Assembly (NCBI RefSeq): GCF_032463525.1 | Contig: NZ_CP135971.1 | Coordinates: 1,054,001 to 1,118,000 of the forward strand | From: Pseudomonas sp. DTU_2021_1001937_2_SI_NGA_ILE_001 | Lineage (GTDB): Bacteria > Pseudomonadota > Gammaproteobacteria > Pseudomonadales > Pseudomonadaceae | Reading direction: 5' to 3' | DNA length: 64,000 bases | Part shown: piece by piece, positions 1 to 23,783 of the stretch | Numbering within the stretch: position 1 is the first letter of the stretch | How the letters are laid out: each line of letters starts with the position of its first letter | Translations under genes and position numbers: made by a program | The notes under the pieces: model-generated | Told to the model about the DNA's origin: nothing | Database searches by the model: none | Seen by the model: the letters and a program-made list of their open reading frames with translations, nothing else

Positions 1-1
1 G

Positions 2-3000
2 CCGGTCACCGTCCTGGCCGACCTGGACGGTCTGAGCGCCCGCCAGGCCCTGGAACGGGCCAGCGACCCGCGCAGCCTGCGCCTGAACCTCAACCAGGCG
101 CCGCTGATGCACGCCTGGAGCGCCGAAGAACCCGACAGCGGGCGCTGCTGGCTGGCCCTGCTGGACCACCACCTGATCAGCGACCACGTTTCGCTGGCCA
201 TCGTGCTGGAAGAAGTGCAGGCACTGATGCAGGGCCAGGCCAGCGCGCTGCCGGAACCGGTGCCATACCGCGAGTTCATCGCCCATCTGCAAACCTTGCC
301 GGCTGACAGCCACACCGAGTATTTCCAGCGCCGCCTGGCCGATATCGACACGCCCACCGCGCCATTCGGGCAGCTCGACGTACAGGGCGATGCGGCCAGC
401 GTACACGAGGCGCACCGGCGCCTGCCGAACGCACTGGCGCAGCGCCTGCGCAGCTGCGCCCGCCAGGCCCAGCTGACCCCGGCAGTGCTTTTCCATGTGG
501 CCTGGGCGCAGGTGCTGGCGCGCTGCACCGGCCAGCCCGACGTGGTGTTCGGCACCGTGCTGGCCGGCCGTTCGCAGGGTTCGCTGGGCGCCGGTCGTGC
601 CCTGGGCGTGTTCATCAACACCCTGCCGGTGCGCGTAGCCTTGCAGGGCCGTAGCACCCAGGCGTTGCTGGAAGACACCGCCGCCGACCTGGCCGAACTG
701 CTGCGCTATGAACAGGCACCGTTGACCCAGGCGCAGCGTTGCAGCGCGGTCGCCGTCCCGCTGCCACTGTTCACCACCCTGCTGAACTACCGCCACCAGA
801 GCGAAGGCGGCTCGCTGGCCAACGACGGTGCAGTCCTGACCTGGGACGGCGTGCAGGTGCATAGCAACGAAGCGCGCACCAACTACCCGATCGAAGTCGC
901 GGTGGGTGATGAAGGCACAGGGTTCTCCATCAGCGCCCAGGCCGTGGCGGGCATTGACCCGACACAGGTCGCCCAGTACCTGGAGCAGGCCGTGGCTTCC
1001 CTGGTCGATGCCCTGCAGCATGACCCGGCACGTCCGGCCCAGGCCCTGGAGGTGTTGCCCGACGCCGAGCGCGAGCAACTGCTGCGCGGCTTCAACCACA
1101 CCGCCGAGGATTTCGGCGCGGTTCGCCCGCTGCACCAGCAGTTCGAAGACCAGGCCCGCCAGCAGCCGGACGCCACCGCGCTGGTCCATGAGCAGCAATC
1201 GCTTAGCTACCGCCAGCTCAACCGCCGCGCCAACCACCTGACTCGCCAGTTGCTCGCCCTCGGCGTGCAGCCCGACGACCGCGTGGCGCTGTGCGCCGAG
1301 CGCAGCCTGGAGATGATCGTCGGGGTGCTCGGCGTGCTCAAGGCCGGTGCCGCCTACGTGCCGCTGGACCCGGCCAACCCCGCCGAGCGCATGGCCTTCC
1401 TGCTCGCCGACAGCCAGCCCTGCGCCGTGCTGGCCCAGGCCGCGCTGACGCTGCCGGAGGTCAACGTACCGCGCCTGGCCCTGGATACCGCCGAGTCCCT
1501 GGCCGCTGCCGACGACTCCAGCTACGACAGCAACCCGCAGGTGCCCGCCCTCACCCCGGAGCACCTGGCCTATGTGATCTACACCTCCGGCTCCACCGGC
1601 CAGGCCAAGGGCGTGATGGTCGAGCACCGCTCGCTGTTCAACTTCAGCCAGGTGCTGGCACACACCACCCACAGCCATTGCACGGCTCAGGCGCGGGTGG
1701 CCCTGAATGCCGGCTTCTACTTCGATATGTCGCTCAAGGGCATCTGCCAGCTCGGCGCCGGCCACTGCCTGGTGATCGTGCCGCAGCACCTGCGCGCCAG
1801 CGGCCAGGAGCTGCTGGACTTCCTCGAAGCCGAGCAGATCCAGGCCTTCGACTCCACCCCTTCGCAACTCGACGGCCTGCTCGCCGCCGGGCTGCTGGAG
1901 CGTGAACGCTACAAACCGCGCAGCGTGCTACTGGGTGGCGAGCCGATCAATGCCGCGACCTGGGCACGCCTGCGTGCCTGCCCGAGCATCCACTTCTACA
2001 ACATGTACGGCCCCACCGAAGGTACCGTCGACGCTAGCCAGGGCTTGGTCGCCGAACTGGGCGAACAACCGAGCATCGGCCGCCCGCTGGCCAACGTGCA
2101 GCTCTATGTGCTCGATGCCCAAGGCCAGCCGGCGCCGATTGGCGTGGCCGGTGAATTGCACATCGGCGGCGCAGGTGTGGCACGCGGTTACCTCAACCGT
2201 CCGGAACTGACCGCCGAGCGCTTCATCCACACCGCGCTGGGCCGCCTGTACAAGACCGGCGACCTGGGCCGCTGGCGCGCCGACGGCACCCTGGAATACC
2301 TGGGCCGCAATGACTTCCAGGTGAAGATCCGTGGCTTCCGTATCGAGCTGGGGGAGATCGAAAGCGCCCTGCTGGCCTGCAACGGCGTGCGCGAAGCGGC
2401 GGTGATCGCCCGCGATGGCAAGCAGTTGGTCGCCTACCTGTGCGGTGCGCCAGCCGATGCTTCGGCCCTGCGTGCCGCGCTGCTTGAACGCTTGCCGGAG
2501 TACATGGTGCCCAGCGCCTACGTGGTGCTGGAGCAACTGCCGTTGACCGCCAACGGCAAGCTCGATCGCCGCGCCCTGCCCGCCCCCGGCGCCGAGACCC
2601 TGGCCAGCCAGGCCTATGCCGCGCCCGAAGGCGACACCGAGCAGGCCATCGCGCAGATCTGGCAAAGCCTGCTGGGCGTAGAACAGGTCGGCCGCGACGA
2701 CGGCTTCCTGGCCCTGGGCGGTCATTCGCTGCTCACCGTGCAATTGCAGGCACGCCTGCTCCAGGAGCTGGGCGTGCAGCTCGACCTGCAGACCCTGTTC
2801 GCCCAGCGTTCGCTGCGTGAGCTGGCCGAATGTGTAGACCAGGCCAGACCGACCGACATCCAGGCCATCGAGCCGATTTCTCGCACTCAACCCGTACCGC
2901 TGTCGCTGGCGCAACAGCGCCTGTGGTTCCTCGACCAGCTCGATCCGGCGGCCAGCCTGGCCTACCACATGCCTGCCGCCCTGCACCTGCGTGGCAAGTT

Positions 3001-6000
3001 GAACGTTGAGGCGCTCAAGCAGGCGCTGGACCGCGTCATCGCCCGTCACGAAAGCCTGCGCGCCCGCTTCCCGCAGGCCGGCAGCGTGCAGTTCGCTCCG
3101 GCCGACTGTGGCTTCAGCCTGGTCGAGCACGACCTGCGCGGCCAGCCGGCAGAGGCCGTGGAGCAGCAGCGGGCCGAGGAAGCCCGCACGCCGTTCGACC
3201 TCGGCACGGGCCCGCTGGTACGTGGCCGCCTGCTGCGCATCGCCGATGACGAACACCTGCTGCTGGTGACCCAGCACCACATCGTTTCCGATGGCTGGTC
3301 GGTGGCGGTGATGATCGGCGAGTTCAACCGCCTGTACGCCGCGTTCTGCCAGGGCCAGGCCGACCCATTGCCGCCGCTGGCCCTGCAATACGCCGACTAC
3401 GCTGCCTGGCAACAGCAGCAGTTGCAGGGCGAACGCCTGCAACACCAGCTGGAGTTCTGGCAGCAACACCTGCGCGGCGCCCCGGCGCTGCTGGAGCTGC
3501 CCACCGACCGGCCACGCCCCGCCGAACAGAGCTACCGTGGCGCCGCCCTGGCCGTGCAACTGCCCGCCGAGCTGAGCCAGCGCCTGCGCCAGTTCAGCCA
3601 GCAGCACGGCCTGACCCCCTTCATGACTCTGCTGGGGGCCTGGTCGATCCTGCTGTCGCGGCTGAGCAATCAGGCGCAAGTGGTAGTCGGCACACCGGTG
3701 GCCAACCGCACCCGCCAGGAAACCGAGGCGCTGATCGGCTTCTTCGTCAACACCCTGGCCCTGCACCTGGACCTGTCCGCGCACCGCCGCGTCGACGAGC
3801 TGCTGGCGCACATCAAGGCCACCACGCTCGACGCTTACGAGCACCAGGCGGTGCCGTTCGAACAGGTGGTCGAGGCCCTGCAACCGGAACGCAGCCTGGG
3901 CCACAGCCCGCTGTTCCAGGCCATGCTGGTGCTGGGCAACACGCCGCAAGACCAGGCCATTGCCCTTCCGGGCGTCGAACTGACGCCGCTGACGCCAGAA
4001 ACCAGCACCACCCAGTTCGACCTGACCCTGGCGCTGAACGACGATGGCCAGACCTTCAGCGGCCAGTTCGAGTACGCCACCGACCTGTTCGACGCCAGCA
4101 CCATCGCGCGCTGGCGCGAGCACCTGCTGTGCCTGCTCGACGCCATGCTGGCCTGTAGCGATCAGCCGTTGGCCGCGCTGCCACTGCTGACGCCCGCGCA
4201 AGCCGAACAACTGCAACAGGCCTTCAGCGGTCCGCAGGTGGCCTTGGACGAGCGCGCCGAGCGCCTGCCGCAACGGGTGTTCCAGGCCCAGGCGGCACGC
4301 ACCCCCGACGCCCTGGCGGTGGCCAGCGCCACCGAGCGCTGCAGCTATGCGCAGCTCAATGCCCGCGCCAACCAGGTCGCCCACTGGCTGATCGGCCAGG
4401 GCGTGGGCCCGGACGACACCGTGGGCCTGTGCGCTGGCCGCAGCGCGCAGATGGTCGCGGGCCTGCTGGGCATTCTCAAGGCCGGTGCCGCCTACGTGCC
4501 ACTGGATGCCAACTACCCCGCCGAGCGCCTGGCCTACATGCTCGCCGACAGCGCCCCGCGTGCGCTGGTCTGCGATGCCGGCCTGAGCCTGCCGGGCGCC
4601 GAGGGTCTGCCGACCCTGGAGCTGGGCAGCGCGGACCAGCAGCAGGCCGCCTGCCACGATCCGCAGGCACCGGCGCCGAGCTTCGGGCAACTGGCCTACG
4701 TGATCTACACCTCCGGTTCCACCGGCAAGCCCAAGGGCGTGATGGTCGAGCACCGCGGCCTGCGCAACCTGCTCGACTGGTACCTGCAGGACCTGGCCCT
4801 GGATGCCAGCGACGCGGTGTTGCTGGCCTCTTCCTACAACTTCGACCTGACCCAGAAGAACATCCTCGCCCCGCTGATGACCGGTGCCGCCCTGCACCTG
4901 GCCGCCGAGCCGTTCGACCCGAGGGCCATCGTGGCGCACATCCACAGTGCCGGCGTCAGCCACCTGAACCTTTCGCCCAGCGCCTTCCGTGCGCTGGTCG
5001 AAGCCGACCCCGAGCAACGCATGGCCGGCCTCAAGCGTGTGGTACTGGGCGGCGAGCCGATCCAGTTGAGCGTGCTGGAAAAGCTTGCCCAGCCGCGCCC
5101 ACAGTTCATCAACAGCTACGGCCCCACCGAGTGCAGCGACGTGGTGGCCTGGCATCGCCTCGACGCCGACCTGGAACACTACCGTGAGCAGCCCATCCCG
5201 ATCGGCCTGCCGATCCGCAACCTGCAGCTGCATGTGCTCGACGAGCACGGCCAGGTGCTGCCGATTGGCGTGGTGGGCGAAATCCACATCGGCGGCGCTG
5301 GTGTGGCGCGCGGTTACCTCAACCGCCCCGAGCTGACCGCCGAGCGTTTCATCGACACGCCGCAGGGTCGTCTGTACAAAACCGGTGACCTGGGCCGCTG
5401 GGCGGCCGATGGCATTCTGCACTACCTGGGCCGCAACGATGAACAGCTGAAGATTCGGGGCCTGCGCGTCGAGCCGGGCGAGATCGAAGCGGCACTTGCC
5501 AGCCTGCCCGGCGTGCGCGAGGCCGCGCTGGTGGCCCGCGACAGCGCCCAGGGCAAACAGTTGGTGGCCTACCTGTGTGGCGAGCCCGGCGAGCCTGCAC
5601 AACTGCGCGAGGCGCTGGCCAGCCAGTTGCCGGCGCACATGCTGCCGGCGGCCTTCGTGACCCTGCCAGCCTTGCCGCTGACGCCCAATGGCAAGCTCGA
5701 CCGCCGTGCGCTGCCCGAGCCGAGCGCCGACGCCTGGGCCAGCAGCACCTACGAGGCCCCGCAAGGGCCACTGGAACAGGCGCTGGCCGGACACTGGCAG
5801 GCCCTGCTTGGCGTGCCGCAGGTGGGTCGACACGACAACTTCTTCGCCCTCGGTGGGCACTCGATGATGGCCGTCAGCCTGATCGAGCGGCTGCGCGGCC
5901 AAGGCCTGAACGCCGACGTACGCACCCTGTTCAGCGCCCCGACCCTCAAGGCCCTGGCCCAGGCGCTGAGCGACAGCCACGGCCAGCACTTCCGTGCCCC

Positions 6001-9000
6001 GGCCAACGGCATCCCGGCCGGCTGCACCGCCCTCACCCCGCACATGCTGCCGCTGGTGGACCTCAGCCAGGCGCAGCTCGACCAGTTGAGCGATGCGGTA
6101 GCGGGTGGCGCGGCGAACATCCAGGACATCTACCCGCTGGCGCCGCTGCAGCAAGGCATCCTGTTCCACCACATGCTCGGCCAGCAGGGCGATGCCTACC
6201 TGGTGCGCTCGCTGCTGGAATTCGACGACCGCACCGCGCTGGACTCTTTCCTGGCGGCCTTGCAGCAGGTCATCGACCGGCATGACATCCTGCGCACCGG
6301 CGTGCATTGGGATGGCCTGCCCCAAGCGGTGCAGGTGGTGCAGCGCCAGGCCACGCTGCCGGTGCAGCTGCTGGAACTGCAGGCCGAAGGCGACGCGCTG
6401 GAGCAGCTCAAGGCCCGCACCGAGCCTTCACGTACCCGCCTGGACCTGCGCCAGGGCCCGCTGATGCGCGCCTGCATCGCCCGGCAGCCGGGCAGCCAGG
6501 GCTGGCTGCTGGCCCTGCTCAACCACCACATGGCCAGTGACCACGTGACCCTGGAAACCGTGCTGGAAGAAATCCACACGCTGCTGCACCAGGCCGACGC
6601 AGCACTGCCGCCCGCACAGCCGTTCCGCGACTTCATCGCCCAGGCCCTGGCCACCCCGGCCGAAGTGCACGAAGCCTATTTCAGCGCGCGTCTGAGCGAT
6701 ATCGACACACCGACCGCGCCCTTCGACGAACTCGACGTGCAGGGTGATGGCAGCCAACTGCAAGAAGCCGAGCTGGCGCTGAGCGACGCGCTGAACCAGC
6801 GCCTGCGCAGCCAGGCCCAGGCGCTGGGCGTGACCCCGGCGGCGCTGTTCCATGTGGCCTGGGCGCAAGTGCTGGCGCGCTGCACCAGCCTTGACGACGT
6901 GGTGTTCGGCACCGTGGTCAGCGGCCGCCTGCAAGGTTCGGCGGGCGCCGAGCATGCCCTGGGGGTGTTCATCAACACCTTGCCGGTGCGCGTGTCGGTG
7001 GCCGGCCAGGCTGCCCAGGCGCAGGTGTTGGCGACCCATCAGGACCTGATTGAACTGCTCGCCCACGAACAGGCGCCGCTGGCCCTGGCGCAGCGTTGCA
7101 GTGGCGTGGCCAGCGGCGTGCCGCTGTTCACCAGCCTGCTCAACTACCGCCACCAGCGTGATGATCGCCAGCTGCAATGGCCGAGGCTGCGCATTCTCGG
7201 CAGTGCCGAGCGCAGCAACTACCCGCTGGCGCTGTCGGTCAACGACCATGGCCACGCCCTGAGCCTGACCGTGCAATGCCTGCCGAGCATGTCGGCCACG
7301 ACGATTGGCCAGATGATGCTGCAGGCGTTGCAGACCCTCAGCCAGGCTTTGGCCGCCCAGCCCGACCAGCCTCTGGCAGCACTCGACGTGTTGCCGGCCC
7401 AGGCCCGCGAACGGGCGCTGACCTGCAGCAACGCCGATGCCGTGGCCTTCCCCGGCGACCCGTGCATCCAGCACCTGTTCGAAGCGCAGGTGCGCCAGAC
7501 GCCACAGGCCATTGCCGTACAGGCCGGCACCCACTGCCTGAGCTACGTGCAGCTCAACACCCAGGCCGACCAGCTGGCCCGCCAGTTGATCGCCGAGGGT
7601 GTGCTGCCCGGTGAGCTGGTGGCCCTCTGTGTGGCGCGCGGCGCGGCGATGATCGTCGGCCTGCTGGGCATTCTCAAGGCCGGCGCGGCCTACGTGCCGC
7701 TGGACTCGGCCTACCCTTCGGCCCGCCTGACCGCCATCGTCGAAGACGCGCGACCACGCCGTGTACTGGCCGATGCCCAGGGCCGTGAAGCCCTGGGCAG
7801 CCTGCCCGAAGGCAGCCGCTACCTGATGCTCGAACAGGCCCTGAGCAGCGCCCCGCAAAGCGGCCCGGCCGCCCCTGAGAACGGTGCGCTGAGTTCCGCC
7901 AGCCTGGCCTACGTGATCTACACCTCCGGCTCCACCGGCACGCCGAAGGGCGTGATGATCGAGCACCGCCAGCTGGTGGCCTCCACCCGGGCGCGCCTGC
8001 AGGTGTATGGCAGCTCGGCCGAGCGGCGCTTCCTGCTGCTCTCGTCGGTGGCCTTCGACAGCTCGGTGGCCGGGATCTTCGGCAGCCTGTGCAGCGGCGA
8101 CACCCTGTGCATCGCCTCGGCCGAACAGGCCCGTGACCCGCTGGCCCTGGCCGAGCTGATCGAGGCCCAGTCGATCACCACGCTGCTGTGCGTACCGTCG
8201 CTGGCGCGGCCTTTGCTGGCCAGCCTGTCGCCGGCCTGCAGCCTGCGCGAAATGATCGTCGCCGGCGAGGCCTGCCCCGCCGACCTCGCCCAGGCCTGCG
8301 CGGCCCGTGAACCGGCACTGACGCTGTACAACGAATACGGCCCTACCGAAGCCACCGTATGGGCCAGCGTGCACCGCTGCGGCGCCGACGAACAAGGCAC
8401 GGTGCCGATTGGCCGTGGCATCCCCAATGCCCGCCTGTACGTGCTCGACCCGCAGGGGCGCCCGGTGCCCCAGGGCGTGGCCGGTGAACTCTACGTGGGC
8501 GGTGCCGGGGTGGCCCGTGGTTACCTGGATCAGCCGGCGCTGAGCGCCGAACGCTTCCTGGACGACCCTTTCTGTACGGCGGCGCAGGCACGCATGTACC
8601 GCACCGGTGACCGGGTACGCCAGCGCCAGGATGGCGCGCTGGAGTTCCTCGGCCGGCTGGACCAGCAGATCAAGCTGCGCGGCCTGCGCATCGAGCCGGG
8701 CGAGATCGAGGCACGGATGCTCTGCGTAGCGGGTGTGCGTGAGGCGCTGGTCATCGCCCGGGAAGACACACCCGGCGTACCGCGCCTGGTGGCCTACCTG
8801 AGCCTGAGCGGCGAACTGGACGCTGCGCCGACGGCCTTGCGCGAGTACCTCGGCGAACACCTGCCGGCCTACATGGTGCCTGCGGCCTTCGTGGTGCTGG
8901 AGCGCCTGCCGCTGAGCCCCAACGGCAAGGTCGACCGCAACGCCCTGCCAGCACCTCAGGGCGGCGACTTCTCCAGCCGCGTGTTCGAGGCACCGCAAGG

Positions 9001-9316
9001 TGAAACCGAAACCGAACTGGCGCGCATCTGGGCCGAGTTGCTGGGCCTGGAACGCGTCGGCCGCCACGACCACTTCTTCGAGTTGGGCGGACATTCGCTG
9101 CTGGCCGTGCAGGTGACCCTGCAGGCCCGCCAGAGCTTCGGCGTGGACGTGCCGCTGCGTGAGGTGTTCGAGCACCCCACGCTCGACGCCCTGGCCGACC
9201 TGATCAACACCCTGCAACTGGCGCAGTTCAGCGCTGAACAACTGCTCGAGCTGGAGGGCCAGATGGCCTCGCTCAGCGAAAGTGAACTGCTTGCCCTCGT
9301 TTCCAAGGATGCCTGA
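2..9316 (+). CDS. Non-ribosomal peptide synthetase, 5'-truncated by the window edge (C-A-T-C-A-T-C-A-T)
   Basis: An open frame runs in from the left edge, so about 3104 residues are visible and the true start lies outside. It begins inside a condensation (C) domain with HHLISDH near nt 170. Then come A1 (about 1110-2590) and T1 (GGHS near 2720); an LCL-type C (HHIVSDG near 3280), A2 (4270-5720) and T2 (GGHSMM near 5855); a second HHxxSDH-type C starting at DIYPLAPLQ (6130; HHMASDH near 6525), A3 (7440-8960) and T3 (GGHS near 9090). Hand-read codes are A1 DMKDLGMVDK (Glu/Gln-like), A2 DLKNVGSDVK (not assigned) and A3 DSALIAEVWK (closest to the bacitracin His code DSELTAEVCK). There is no epimerase or thioesterase, and the C-terminal helix probably docks to the next protein, whose GTG lies 2 nt downstream. 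Family and domain order are certain; specificities are inference. Confidence 0.97.
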   Translation, partial: PVTVLADLDGLSARQALERASDPRSLRLNLNQAPLMHAWSAEEPDSGRCWLALLDHHLISDHVSLAIVLEEVQALMQGQASALPEPVPYREFIAHLQTLPADSHTEYFQRRLADIDTPTAPFGQLDVQGDAASVHEAHRRLPNALAQRLRSCARQAQLTPAVLFHVAWAQVLARCTGQPDVVFGTVLAGRSQGSLGAGRALGVFINTLPVRVALQGRSTQALLEDTAADLAELLRYEQAPLTQAQRCSAVAVPLPLFTTLLNYRHQSEGGSLANDGAVLTWDGVQVHSNEARTNYPIEVAVGDEGTGFSISAQAVAGIDPTQVAQYLEQAVASLVDALQHDPARPAQALEVLPDAEREQLLRGFNHTAEDFGAVRPLHQQFEDQARQQPDATALVHEQQSLSYRQLNRRANHLTRQLLALGVQPDDRVALCAERSLEMIVGVLGVLKAGAAYVPLDPANPAERMAFLLADSQPCAVLAQAALTLPEVNVPRLALDTAESLAAADDSSYDSNPQVPALTPEHLAYVIYTSGSTGQAKGVMVEHRSLFNFSQVLAHTTHSHCTAQARVALNAGFYFDMSLKGICQLGAGHCLVIVPQHLRASGQELLDFLEAEQIQAFDSTPSQLDGLLAAGLLERERYKPRSVLLGGEPINAATWARLRACPSIHFYNMYGPTEGTVDASQGLVAELGEQPSIGRPLANVQLYVLDAQGQPAPIGVAGELHIGGAGVARGYLNRPELTAERFIHTALGRLYKTGDLGRWRADGTLEYLGRNDFQVKIRGFRIELGEIESALLACNGVREAAVIARDGKQLVAYLCGAPADASALRAALLERLPEYMVPSAYVVLEQLPLTANGKLDRRALPAPGAETLASQAYAAPEGDTEQAIAQIWQSLLGVEQVGRDDGFLALGGHSLLTVQLQARLLQELGVQLDLQTLFAQRSLRELAECVDQARPTDIQAIEPISRTQPVPLSLAQQRLWFLDQLDPAASLAYHMPAALHLRGKLNVEALKQALDRVIARHESLRARFPQAGSVQFAPADCGFSLVEHDLRGQPAEAVEQQRAEEARTPFDLGTGPLVRGRLLRIADDEHLLLVTQHHIVSDGWSVAVMIGEFNRLYAAFCQGQADPLPPLALQYADYAAWQQQQLQGERLQHQLEFWQQHLRGAPALLELPTDRPRPAEQSYRGAALAVQLPAELSQRLRQFSQQHGLTPFMTLLGAWSILLSRLSNQAQVVVGTPVANRTRQETEALIGFFVNTLALHLDLSAHRRVDELLAHIKATTLDAYEHQAVPFEQVVEALQPERSLGHSPLFQAMLVLGNTPQDQAIALPGVELTPLTPETSTTQFDLTLALNDDGQTFSGQFEYATDLFDASTIARWREHLLCLLDAMLACSDQPLAALPLLTPAQAEQLQQAFSGPQVALDERAERLPQRVFQAQAARTPDALAVASATERCSYAQLNARANQVAHWLIGQGVGPDDTVGLCAGRSAQMVAGLLGILKAGAAYVPLDANYPAERLAYMLADSAPRALVCDAGLSLPGAEGLPTLELGSADQQQAACHDPQAPAPSFGQLAYVIYTSGSTGKPKGVMVEHRGLRNLLDWYLQDLALDASDAVLLASSYNFDLTQKNILAPLMTGAALHLAAEPFDPRAIVAHIHSAGVSHLNLSPSAFRALVEADPEQRMAGLKRVVLGGEPIQLSVLEKLAQPRPQFINSYGPTECSDVVAWHRLDADLEHYREQPIPIGLPIRNLQLHVLDEHGQVLPIGVVGEIHIGGAGVARGYLNRPELTAERFIDTPQGRLYKTGDLGRWAADGILHYLGRNDEQLKIRGLRVEPGEIEAALASLPGVREAALVARDSAQGKQLVAYLCGEPGEPAQLREALASQLPAHMLPAAFVTLPALPLTPNGKLDRRALPEPSADAWASSTYEAPQGPLEQALAGHWQALLGVPQVGRHDNFFALGGHSMMAVSLIERLRGQGLNADVRTLFSAPTLKALAQALSDSHGQHFRAPANGIPAGCTALTPHMLPLVDLSQAQLDQLSDAVAGGAANIQDIYPLAPLQQGILFHHMLGQQGDAYLVRSLLEFDDRTALDSFLAALQQVIDRHDILRTGVHWDGLPQAVQVVQRQATLPVQLLELQAEGDALEQLKARTEPSRTRLDLRQGPLMRACIARQPGSQGWLLALLNHHMASDHVTLETVLEEIHTLLHQADAALPPAQPFRDFIAQALATPAEVHEAYFSARLSDIDTPTAPFDELDVQGDGSQLQEAELALSDALNQRLRSQAQALGVTPAALFHVAWAQVLARCTSLDDVVFGTVVSGRLQGSAGAEHALGVFINTLPVRVSVAGQAAQAQVLATHQDLIELLAHEQAPLALAQRCSGVASGVPLFTSLLNYRHQRDDRQLQWPRLRILGSAERSNYPLALSVNDHGHALSLTVQCLPSMSATTIGQMMLQALQTLSQALAAQPDQPLAALDVLPAQARERALTCSNADAVAFPGDPCIQHLFEAQVRQTPQAIAVQAGTHCLSYVQLNTQADQLARQLIAEGVLPGELVALCVARGAAMIVGLLGILKAGAAYVPLDSAYPSARLTAIVEDARPRRVLADAQGREALGSLPEGSRYLMLEQALSSAPQSGPAAPENGALSSASLAYVIYTSGSTGTPKGVMIEHRQLVASTRARLQVYGSSAERRFLLLSSVAFDSSVAGIFGSLCSGDTLCIASAEQARDPLALAELIEAQSITTLLCVPSLARPLLASLSPACSLREMIVAGEACPADLAQACAAREPALTLYNEYGPTEATVWASVHRCGADEQGTVPIGRGIPNARLYVLDPQGRPVPQGVAGELYVGGAGVARGYLDQPALSAERFLDDPFCTAAQARMYRTGDRVRQRQDGALEFLGRLDQQIKLRGLRIEPGEIEARMLCVAGVREALVIAREDTPGVPRLVAYLSLSGELDAAPTALREYLGEHLPAYMVPAAFVVLERLPLSPNGKVDRNALPAPQGGDFSSRVFEAPQGETETELARIWAELLGLERVGRHDHFFELGGHSLLAVQVTLQARQSFGVDVPLREVFEHPTLDALADLINTLQLAQFSAEQLLELEGQMASLSESELLALVSKDA
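975..2750 (+). repeat. A-T repeat copy 1 (Glx-like module)
   Basis: This stretch, from the end of the C domain through the whole A domain into the T domain, is nearly identical at DNA level to 18480-20275, 17.5 kb away in the next gene. The offset is 17504 nt at the start and 17525 nt at the end. The 21 nt difference is a seven-codon insertion in the second copy near 19920-19950. The flanking C and T ends diverge, which fits duplication or gene conversion of an adenylation cassette. Confidence 0.92.
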
Positions 9317-9318
9317 CC

Positions 9319-22848
<13,530 letters not shown>

Positions 22849-22862
22849 CGCGCTGAGTGGTG

Positions 22863-22894
22863 CTGCCCGGGTCCATGGCGATGGGCTCGGGCAG
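22863..22894 (+). terminator. Hairpin terminator after the thioesterase-bearing NRPS
   Basis: CTGCCCG at 22863-22869 pairs with CGGGCAG at 22888-22894, and CCAT/ATGG pairs inside. The stem is followed by a weak T-rich stretch (TTCAGTTT). It lies 15 nt past the NRPS stop codon and fits the end of the first NRPS operon. Confidence 0.7.
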
Positions 22895-22901
22895 TTCAGT
22901 T

Positions 22902-22930
22902 TGTGGGGGCGAGCTTGTTCGCGAAAGGGC
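22902..22930. repeat. REP-like element (single)
   Basis: GTGGGGGCGAGCTTGTTCGCGAAAG is a variant of the Pseudomonas REP core, with an imperfect palindrome GCGAGC...TTCGCG. It sits between the NRPS terminator and the convergent kinase gene. Confidence 0.7.
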
Positions 22931-22959
22931 TGTCAAGGTCGCGGCTACCGCCTGACCGA

Positions 22960-23577
22960 TCAATCATGCCTGCGAATACCGTAGATCTCGGCAACCACCT
23001 GTGCCGTGGCTTCTTCGAGGCTGCCTTCGTTACGGCACAGCACCCAGCCGTTCTCGGTCACCGCTCGTTCGAACGCATAGGTGCTCGTCTCGTGCTCCTC
23101 TTGCCCATACAGCAAGGTACTGCCCGATCCACGGCGGCGTGCCGACAACCTTGCCCATGAAATATCAGGGTCGGTGACGACGCCGACATGCAGATCCGGA
23201 ACCCGGACCTTGCGTTCGATGTTCAGTTGCAGAATTTCCGGAAATGGCACCAGCCGCCGAAAGGCGGCATCGGACGGGTACCATCGATCGATCAGGATGA
23301 TGCTGTCTGCGGGTTGCGTGGCGATCGAGTGCTGGGAAATCCACGCGCGACTGTCTGCCAGGCGCTGGCAGATGCTCAGTTCAGCATCCCGACATGGATT
23401 TCTCACCAGCTGGTTCACCAGGGCCATGGTCTGCGCCCTGAAAGGATCGCTCTTCTTCTCGCAAAGCCGGATCACCTTGTGGTTGTCGGCCCTCAGGGCT
23501 TTGGTAACGGCTTCCAGTAGCGTGGTTTTCCCCGTGCCCTTGGGGCCATCTATGGAAACGAACAGCGGACGATTCAT
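22960..23577 (-). CDS. P-loop nucleoside/nucleotide kinase (dTMP-kinase-like)
   Basis: With the start placed at ATG 23577 this is a 205-residue protein whose Walker A motif GPKGTGKTT lies about ten residues from the N terminus, as in thymidylate kinases. A DRWYPSD segment in the middle resembles the DRY/F-type nucleotide-binding motif of deoxynucleoside and dTMP kinases, and an arginine-rich ARLSARRRGSG segment looks like a lid. An upstream in-frame ATG at 23676 would add 33 residues unlike the family, so I prefer the shorter form, although its ribosome site is weak. It is convergent with the NRPS operon and monocistronic. The substrate is not known. It need not relate to peptide synthesis; dedicated housekeeping tmk genes normally sit in another context. 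Confidence 0.8.
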   Translation of the reverse strand: MNRPLFVSIDGPKGTGKTTLLEAVTKALRADNHKVIRLCEKKSDPFRAQTMALVNQLVRNPCRDAELSICQRLADSRAWISQHSIATQPADSIILIDRWYPSDAAFRRLVPFPEILQLNIERKVRVPDLHVGVVTDPDISWARLSARRRGSGSTLLYGQEEHETSTYAFERAVTENGWVLCRNEGSLEEATAQVVAEIYGIRRHD

Positions 23578-23707
23578 TTTTCGGGCATCAGTCGGTGGGC
23601 TTAGCAGTGTCGTGAATCCTGCCTGGATTTCAAGCGCTTTTGTGGTGGTTGCACAATCAAGACCAGCATCACGCACACTGGAAAAGTGAATCTGCCAGCC
23701 GCTTACC

Positions 23708-23737
23708 TTGACAGCCTCTCATCGCGCGACAAATAAT
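23708..23737 (+). promoter_or_regulatory. Sigma-70-type promoter upstream of small ORF and gluconate permease
   Basis: A perfect TTGACA at 23708-23713 is separated by 18 nt from AATAAT at 23732-23737, close to the -10 consensus. It points toward the permease gene. Confidence 0.6.
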
Positions 23738-23752
23738 TTGTAAGAATTCATG

Positions 23753-23766
23753 TATATGACCATATA
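23753..23766. promoter_or_regulatory. Operator-like palindrome TATATG-AC-CATATA
   Basis: This is a perfect 6+2+6 inverted repeat lying just downstream of the predicted -10, where a repressor would block initiation. The surrounding sequence is AT-rich against a GC-rich background. The cognate regulator is not identified. Confidence 0.5.
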
Positions 23767-23783
23767 ACAAGGTGAATCGGTCG

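Noticed and set aside
1928..6325. Minus-strand open frame of about 1465 residues opposite the first NRPS (with similar ones at 6428-9241 and 8956-14337)
   Set aside because: Shadow coding caused by third-position GC bias; no recognisable domain, and it overlaps well-supported sense domains throughout.
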